A DNA stretch of 64,000 nt from Nigrospora sphaerica (Eukaryota; Ascomycota; Sordariomycetes; Amphisphaeriales; Apiosporaceae): NCBI GenBank assembly GCA_018287875.1, contig JAGVVL010000015.1:1178001-1242000 (forward strand), in the 5' to 3' direction. The position numbers and the translations under genes were made by a program. The notes beneath the pieces are model-generated. The model was not told the origin of the DNA. It ran no database searches and saw nothing but the letters and a program-made list of their open reading frames with translations. Below are positions 58,855 to 64,000 of this stretch, one piece after another; position 1 is the first letter of the stretch; each line of letters opens with the position of its first letter.

Positions 58855-59918
58855 TCACTGTTTGTTCTGACGCTTCTCCTCCATCAACTTTCGGTATGCG
58901 GCGACAACGTCTTCTCGCACCTCCCGCAGCTCCTCTCTCCTCCTCAAACTACCCGCTGCCTTGGGCACACCATCCACCATGACAGCTGCCCCTCCTACCT
59001 TGAGCAGCTTGTTTTGCTGAAGTTTGTGCAGCTCCGGGGGTGCCTTCGCTGTTTCGTTCCACTTGGGCTTCGATTCGCCTCGTTTGCGTATGATCTCTGC
59101 CCAGGGGTCCTCTTCTGCTTCTGCCGCTTCGCCCAGGTACTTTGAGCGTTTGCCCTTCTTCTTGCCTCCGGCCTTGGCGTCCATGTCCAGCTTCCAGGTC
59201 ACGCCCATCTCTTCTTGTTCGGCCGCCTTCTCTTCCTCTTCTTCCAATTCCTCTTCCCTCTTCTCCTTGATCTTTCGCTCCTCTTCGCGCCATTCGTCGT
59301 AGAGTTTGTGCATCTTCCGCTCCTTGTTGGTACGCCACACCTTGAGCCCCAAGGGGTCTTTGCCTTGCTTGGCCGTCTTGTGGATAAGACCGCTAAGGGG
59401 TAGGGCCTGGTCGACACGTTGCGCAAACTCGGACATGGTTTCTCCCGGTCGAATTTTGGGGAGCTCAGCTGCCGCCTTAACCTCGGTTTCCGTGGCGGCC
59501 ACCGGTCCGGGCTTCTGCTGCTTCTTCGTCTTCGTCTTGGGAATGTCGCCGTTGTCTAAGCCGGAACGGGGCTTCTTGCCACCGGCGTAGGCCATTATTC
59601 TCTTGAAGGCTCGTGGCGCATCGTCCTTGGGGGCTGTCTCGCGCTTGCGCTTCAGGTCTTTCTTTGACTCATTCTTTTTTGGCGCCGCCTTGGCCGCCTT
59701 CCCATTCTGTCCTTTTTCGTCTGCGCTTTTGTTTCGTTTCGACTGCGTTGTCGGCGGCAGCGGCCGTGCGATCTGGGTGGGGGGTAAATCGAAGCTGTTT
59801 TGCGGATGCGACGGTCAGCACGTCTGGCAAAGGGATGGCCGATGTGCCGCTGCGTAGTCGATAGAATGCCTACTCACGTGGACAAGTCCTTCTCGCGGCG
59901 GGTGTGTTTGTGAGGCAT
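58855..59918 (-). CDS. Conserved charged coiled-coil protein, probably nucleolar
   Basis: Two exons (59918-59878 and 59794-58855, 83-nt intron with GTGAGT and AACAG) give 326 aa. The N-terminus MPHKHTRREKDLST joins FDLPPTQIARPLPP across the intron. A Lys-rich segment leads to DDAPRAFKRIMAYAGGKKPR and SGLDNGD. A conserved-looking block follows (IRPGETMSEFAQRVDQALPL, KVWRTNKERKMHKLYDEWRE), then a long Glu/Lys/Arg helix likely to form a coiled coil, and a basic C-terminus. The pattern of PRAFKRIM followed by GETMSEFAQRVDQALP recalls the metazoan CCDC137-like nucleolar proteins, but this is a loose resemblance. Function is not known to me. The basic composition suggests nucleolus or ribosome assembly. 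Confidence 0.82.
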
Positions 59919-60687
59919 CGCGTTTCGCGGGTGTGCTGTCGCGCAACGTATCTATGTGATTCTGGATAGAAGCTCGTCAAAATTGTAGATTACCTGACCC
60001 GGATATGGACAAAAATCCAGACGCCCCACTTAAAAACAGAGCCGCCGGACGGACCCGCTCGGGGCTGCCCATTCATGGATCCACCTTAGACCCCAGAACT
60101 GGAATCCAAGATGCCAGAGGTATTGGTGCTATCGTGGAACGCGATACTCGGTCGAGAAGCTCCATTAAAATGTAGACATGCTTCCTGGGTCCGGATTTCC
60201 ACATTAGGTAAGCATTGATTCCGTTGAGTACGTACTTTGTCATTATCGTCAACGACGCGTTGTGAACCACTGCTGCGGTAATGAACGTATGGTGCGTCCA
60301 CTCATACGAACCAGGCCATTCAACGCGGAATTGCCAGGGGGCAATCGTTACTATACTGGTGTGACGCACATCACAAGTTTCGATCAAATCATACGATCAT
60401 CAAGAATAAAAAATAAAACCCGACTACAAAGCGCATGATGCATACTCGAAGTATCAGGTAGTGGCTTGCTTGGTATTTCAGAAATTTCTCGGGGTATCAG
60501 TGGAAGTGCCTCTCTGGGACTCCTTGCCAAGCCGTCCAATATCAAACGCCGTCCAATGCAGCCCCCTAATGCGCCATCCGCTTTTCATGATGCCTTCGTT
60601 GCCTGTATTGATCGCACCAATGCGCTTCTGCCCTCCTAATGTCCCCTGTCCGTTTGTCCCCTGCGTCGACATTGCCGCCATCCTGCC
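59919..60687. other. Intergenic region between the coiled-coil gene and SAC3
   Basis: About 0.77 kb between the 5' end of one minus-strand gene and the stop of SAC3. A 104-codon minus-strand frame (60387-60073) begins with TTG rather than ATG and has no domain, so I read it as SAC3 3' flank plus promoter. Confidence 0.55.
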
Positions 60688-63600
60688 TTAATTCCCAAGC
60701 CTTTTCCTCTCTTCCTCCACCTCCTGAAGAAGCCCGTGCATCTGTGCCAGAAAATCGGCGTCACTGTCCATTGGCTCGCCGCTTCCGCTTTTAGCTTTCT
60801 TGTGTGAAGGGGCAGCGGATGCCTCGGTCCTGTACTCGGCCAGGTCCAGATCCTCATCCTCATCTTGCTCGACCTCTCGATGAAACAGCGACGGGCGTTT
60901 CCTCTTAGTTGTTGCTCTCGAGGCCACCGAGGGCGAGCTGCTGACGCGACTGCCACGAGCATCTTCTAGAAGCAGCGACGTTGTGTGGTTCGCAAGATCC
61001 GTACCCGCAGGTGACCGTGAGGGTGACATGCTGAACTGCTCAGAGGGGCGCTGACTCTGGCGCAACTTCTCCAGGGCTTCGGGTTGATACGCATACCTCC
61101 CATCATCCATCAGCACGAGACCGTGTGCTTTGAATTGCCAGTAGGGGTCCTTAACACGGCTCTTTTTGGCCTTTTCTACCCGGCTGCTGTTGACGCCCAA
61201 GCTCGAACGATAACTGGAACTGAAGGCGGAGTTTCGAAAGCTGCTGGTCGATATAGACATTGCGTCTTGCCCATTGGAAAGAGCCCTGAGCTTTGCCGTC
61301 TTGGAGCCCTCCTTGGCCAGAGGTGTAGGAAGACGGCTGATAGGCTTGAGACCGCGTTTCTCGCGACGTCTGTTTTCGGTCCGGAGAAGCACCTCGGACG
61401 GCAGCATGGTAGTAGATGTGGAACCGATGCTGCCCTCCGCCGCATCACGAGCCGACGCTCGCTCGTTGCGCACGCCGTTAAAGATACCACTAGCCAAGAG
61501 CGCATCTTCAACGTCTTGGTTATGGGAACGTACAGATTCCCGCAGCGCCTGGGCCGTCTGTTTCTCTTGGGTGTTTCGTTGCCGTAGGAGATCGATGGCC
61601 GCACGATGCCTTTCTTCTTTCCGCGCTTCCTTCTCGGCCTTCCGAGCGGCAACATTCTCTGGCGAGTTCCATTGGCGAAATTTCTCCTTCTCCATCAGAA
61701 TTCGCTTCTTCACGCGACGCTTCCGGAAGATCTCGAGCCACCGGTAGAAGTAAGTGACGCTAAGGCTGCGGGTTCGAAACCGGCGTGCCTGTGCCCACGA
61801 CCGGTCATCTTCCTCTTTCCGTCGGCGCTCCTCTTCCTCGGTCGAGTATTTCTCCCAGGTTTGTGATAAAAGCTGCTCTATGACAGCTTCTTGCAGATGG
61901 CCTTCCATCAAACCGTGATCGGCCAAAACGAACCAGCGCGTGAAATCAGCCATCATGTCCTTGTTCGTAGGCATTTGTGCCGACGAAGATGGCGCGCCAA
62001 AAGAACCGGCAGTAGCCGGAGAAAATGGTTGTGGGAACGCCGTACTTGAAGCTGTGAAGTTGGTTGTAATACCCGGAGAGGGAGGAGCTGCGCTGCTCGC
62101 ACCGAATATTGCGGCAGGTGGCGATTTTGTCAAGGTCGTAGTCTGAGGGGGGAATGATGCCGAAACCTCATTGCTGGTTGCTGCTGTGGGCAGAGGTTGC
62201 TGTTGGGATGAAGCATTGTTGGCAAATATGGATACAGGAGAACTGCTAGCAGTGGGTTGAGACGGTGTTGCCGAGTCATCGGATTTGGTGAACTGGAAAC
62301 CAGAGTTGGGCGTTGCCCCTGTAGCCCCGGTGGAAAGCGACTCTCCCGGACCACCCTTTCCCTCGGCGAAACTCATTGGCGGGAGCGACTTTGGTGGAAG
62401 CGAAGGATGATTGCCGCTCGCGACGGGTGCTGCATCTGAACCTGGAGCGGTATCCCTCCCGAGGAACCCGAAAGGGTCTGCAATTGACGCATTGCTTTCT
62501 GGTGACGGTTGTGCGAACTCGACGTAGGTATTTGGACCAAAGCTCACTCTTTTCTCGATCTTTGGTGCTGGAGGTGCCATCTCGGTCTGCTGCTGTTGAT
62601 CTGGCGGTCCCGAAGGTTGAGGTTTGCTCGCACCGAACAAGTGACCAAAGGGATTTTTCGCAGGTTGACTTGTCTGGGTGGTCGTCGATGAAAAGATAGA
62701 GGGAGCAGCGGTGGTAGGCGTGGGCTGTGGAAAAATGGGAGTGGTAGAGGCAGTGGAAGTAGGCTGTGAGAATACGGAGGATCCGGGTAGAGCCTTCGTC
62801 TGGCTACCAAACCCTGGGACTTCTGGGCTCTGGGTAAACATTGACGTGGTAGTATTCGATGGTAGAAACCCTTCGGTCTCAGGTTCGGGCTCGACAAGTT
62901 CCTCGGAAACCGGCTTGGGGTTAGGATTAGCGGGCGAGTCTTGCACAAAGAGGCTTTCCTCTGGGCTCTGACTGCCAGAATCACCCCCCTGAAGGACTTC
63001 GTAGACTGTATAGTGAATCACATCAGGTAGTGTTCTCCCGCTGCGTTTACGCTCGACAAGCTGGTGAGAAAATGCGTGAGGTACCCGCGGTTCTTCCAGG
63101 GGCTGTCGAGGGTCGAGGACCAGATAGCGATTGCCCGCCGCTTCCGCGAAATGCAGGCCGTGGAGTTCGGCAAAGCTGATAGCTTCATCCTCGGTGTCGA
63201 AATGCAACTTCCTCCTCAGAAATTCCGGAGTCAAGTCCTTCGGCCCGTCCCTTGGCCGTGAGTAGGCCTTTTTGATAATTTTCAAGATCGACTGTCGAAT
63301 CATGCCAAAGTGAATCTCCGCAAAGCATGCCATCGTGTACGAGATTTCCGCTGACGCGACGATGGAGAAGAAGAACGAGGAGGCTGCCATGGCGATTTCG
63401 GTCGGCGCGTAGGGGTTGAGAGGGCCATGAAGCTGGAAGGTGTTTTGCATGCATTCGACCAGGCACATAGCAGTCCTGACGCCATCTGACGCCCACAGCC
63501 GTTCTGGCCACCTCTGCACCTTCTCTTTCAAGCCCGTCTCGCTGGCAAAGAAAAGGACGTAGTAGCCACGGAACTCGGCCTCGTTCTCGCAGTGGATTCC

Positions 63601-64000
63601 CGACGCAGAACACTGGTCGTATACTTGGTCCAGTGACATCAGCGTTTTGCTGAGCTGCTCCTTCTCCTGTTGTTCGGAAAAGTCATCGGAAGCGAAGCCC
63701 GGCTGTGACAGCAAATGCAACGCCACGACGTGGAACCTAGCGATGGTTTCGAGGCAGTATATCTGATCCTGGATCTCATCGGCGTTCATGGCAGAGCCCT
63801 GGGGTATAAAATCTTTGCGGATAGCCCTGGTCCTGTCCCAGAGAAAGTGGTGCCGCGATGGCAATAGATTGTCGGTTGGGATCAGGTCGTCGATCATGTA
63901 ATCAAGAGACCGTCGCAGCGCAGCTGGGGACCGTACATCCATCGGCAGTGGCAGCTCTTGACCTGCTGCAGATCGAGCCAGTCTCATGACCATTTTCGCG
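60688..64000 (-). CDS. SAC3: SAC3/GANP family nuclear mRNA export protein, 5' end beyond window
   Basis: Sac3 is the scaffold of the TREX-2 complex, which couples transcription to mRNA export at nuclear pores. About 1103 codons are in the window and the frame is open to its right edge. The visible part starts inside the SAC3/GANP helical domain (VMRLARSAAGQELPLPMDVR, LRRSLDYMIDDLI, FLWDRTRAIRKDF, then EFRGYYVLFF and FAEIHFGMIRQSILKIIKKA). The ATG at 63993 is therefore probably internal. A long low-complexity region follows with SVFSQP, IFPQP, NPFGHLFG and VSFGP elements. These are FG/SF-like as in nucleoporin-binding parts of Sac3. A charged helical region FTRWFVLADHGLMEGHLQEA and a long Arg/Glu helix follow. 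The tail is disordered and acidic and ends at TAA 60690-60688. No intron is seen. Confidence 0.92.
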   Translation of the reverse strand, partial: AKMVMRLARSAAGQELPLPMDVRSPAALRRSLDYMIDDLIPTDNLLPSRHHFLWDRTRAIRKDFIPQGSAMNADEIQDQIYCLETIARFHVVALHLLSQPGFASDDFSEQQEKEQLSKTLMSLDQVYDQCSASGIHCENEAEFRGYYVLFFASETGLKEKVQRWPERLWASDGVRTAMCLVECMQNTFQLHGPLNPYAPTEIAMAASSFFFSIVASAEISYTMACFAEIHFGMIRQSILKIIKKAYSRPRDGPKDLTPEFLRRKLHFDTEDEAISFAELHGLHFAEAAGNRYLVLDPRQPLEEPRVPHAFSHQLVERKRSGRTLPDVIHYTVYEVLQGGDSGSQSPEESLFVQDSPANPNPKPVSEELVEPEPETEGFLPSNTTTSMFTQSPEVPGFGSQTKALPGSSVFSQPTSTASTTPIFPQPTPTTAAPSIFSSTTTQTSQPAKNPFGHLFGASKPQPSGPPDQQQQTEMAPPAPKIEKRVSFGPNTYVEFAQPSPESNASIADPFGFLGRDTAPGSDAAPVASGNHPSLPPKSLPPMSFAEGKGGPGESLSTGATGATPNSGFQFTKSDDSATPSQPTASSSPVSIFANNASSQQQPLPTAATSNEVSASFPPQTTTLTKSPPAAIFGASSAAPPSPGITTNFTASSTAFPQPFSPATAGSFGAPSSSAQMPTNKDMMADFTRWFVLADHGLMEGHLQEAVIEQLLSQTWEKYSTEEEERRRKEEDDRSWAQARRFRTRSLSVTYFYRWLEIFRKRRVKKRILMEKEKFRQWNSPENVAARKAEKEARKEERHRAAIDLLRQRNTQEKQTAQALRESVRSHNQDVEDALLASGIFNGVRNERASARDAAEGSIGSTSTTMLPSEVLLRTENRRREKRGLKPISRLPTPLAKEGSKTAKLRALSNGQDAMSISTSSFRNSAFSSSYRSSLGVNSSRVEKAKKSRVKDPYWQFKAHGLVLMDDGRYAYQPEALEKLRQSQRPSEQFSMSPSRSPAGTDLANHTTSLLLEDARGSRVSSSPSVASRATTKRKRPSLFHREVEQDEDEDLDLAEYRTEASAAPSHKKAKSGSGEPMDSDADFLAQMHGLLQEVEEERKRLGN

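Noticed and set aside
60073..60387. 104-codon minus-strand ORF downstream of SAC3
   Set aside because: Starts with TTG, lacks a domain and lies in the 3' flank of SAC3.

Overview
The window looks like nuclear DNA of a filamentous ascomycete (Pezizomycotina, most likely a Sordariomycete). The evidence is short spliceosomal introns of about 50-125 nt with GTAAGT/GTGAGT donors, CTAAC/CTGAC branch points and CAG/TAG acceptors; a GC-rich background with strong C/G third-position bias in many genes; pyrimidine-rich leaders; and recognisable fungal orthologues. There are no operons, and the genes are mostly conserved housekeeping loci on both strands.

Layout. 1-1.3 kb holds no gene. A six-exon glycogen synthase kinase 3 gene lies on the minus strand at 1.3-2.8 kb. 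Upstream of it is a gene-poor stretch of about 12.5 kb (2.8-15.3 kb) with a pyrimidine-rich leader, microsatellites, a perfect 24-nt palindrome and one weak spliced-ORF candidate. Then come a MET12-type methylenetetrahydrofolate reductase (15.3-17.3 kb, minus), an ARO8-like PLP aminotransferase (19.7-21.8 kb, plus), ribosomal protein uL4/RPL4 (22.6-23.8 kb, minus, with a 5'UTR intron) and an intron-containing tRNA-Glu(CTC) (24.4 kb, minus).

From 24.4 to about 31 kb the base composition is more mixed and AT-richer, and conserved housekeeping genes stop. This island holds two small secreted-protein loci on the minus strand. Each has a clean signal peptide, a promoter-like leader and a canonical downstream intron, and each is interrupted by one in-frame stop that a CpA-to-TpA change would explain. 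The island also holds a DUF3176-type multi-pass membrane protein whose 3' end returns to GC-rich sequence.

The second half is again ordinary. It contains an RA-PH adaptor-like protein with proline-rich 22-residue tandem repeats (32.1-35.6 kb, minus), a MAT2B-like SDR protein with a 20-nt microexon (38.0-39.2 kb, plus), a BAHD/trichothecene-acetyltransferase-like enzyme (39.8-41.3 kb, plus), an AIM6-like phosphodiesterase-fold membrane protein (41.6-42.9 kb, minus), a C2H2 zinc-finger protein (45.2-46.6 kb, plus), a UBE2J/Ubc6-type tail-anchored E2 (47.3-48.2 kb, minus), an intergenic block with 32-bp and 63-bp degenerate tandem repeats (49.8-50.4 kb), the large TFIIIC B-block-binding subunit (51.3-57.8 kb, minus), a conserved charged coiled-coil protein (58.9-59.9 kb, minus) and the 3' part of SAC3 (60.7 kb to the window edge, minus).

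The genes do not form one pathway. Loose themes are methyl-group metabolism (MTHFR, MAT2B-like), amino-acid transamination, RNA polymerase III transcription (TFIIIC plus a tRNA), mRNA export (SAC3), ER protein quality control (E2) and signalling (GSK3, RA-PH). The most interesting material is the 24.4-31 kb island with its apparently broken secreted-protein genes. All exon boundaries were placed by hand from frame, splice motifs and family knowledge.
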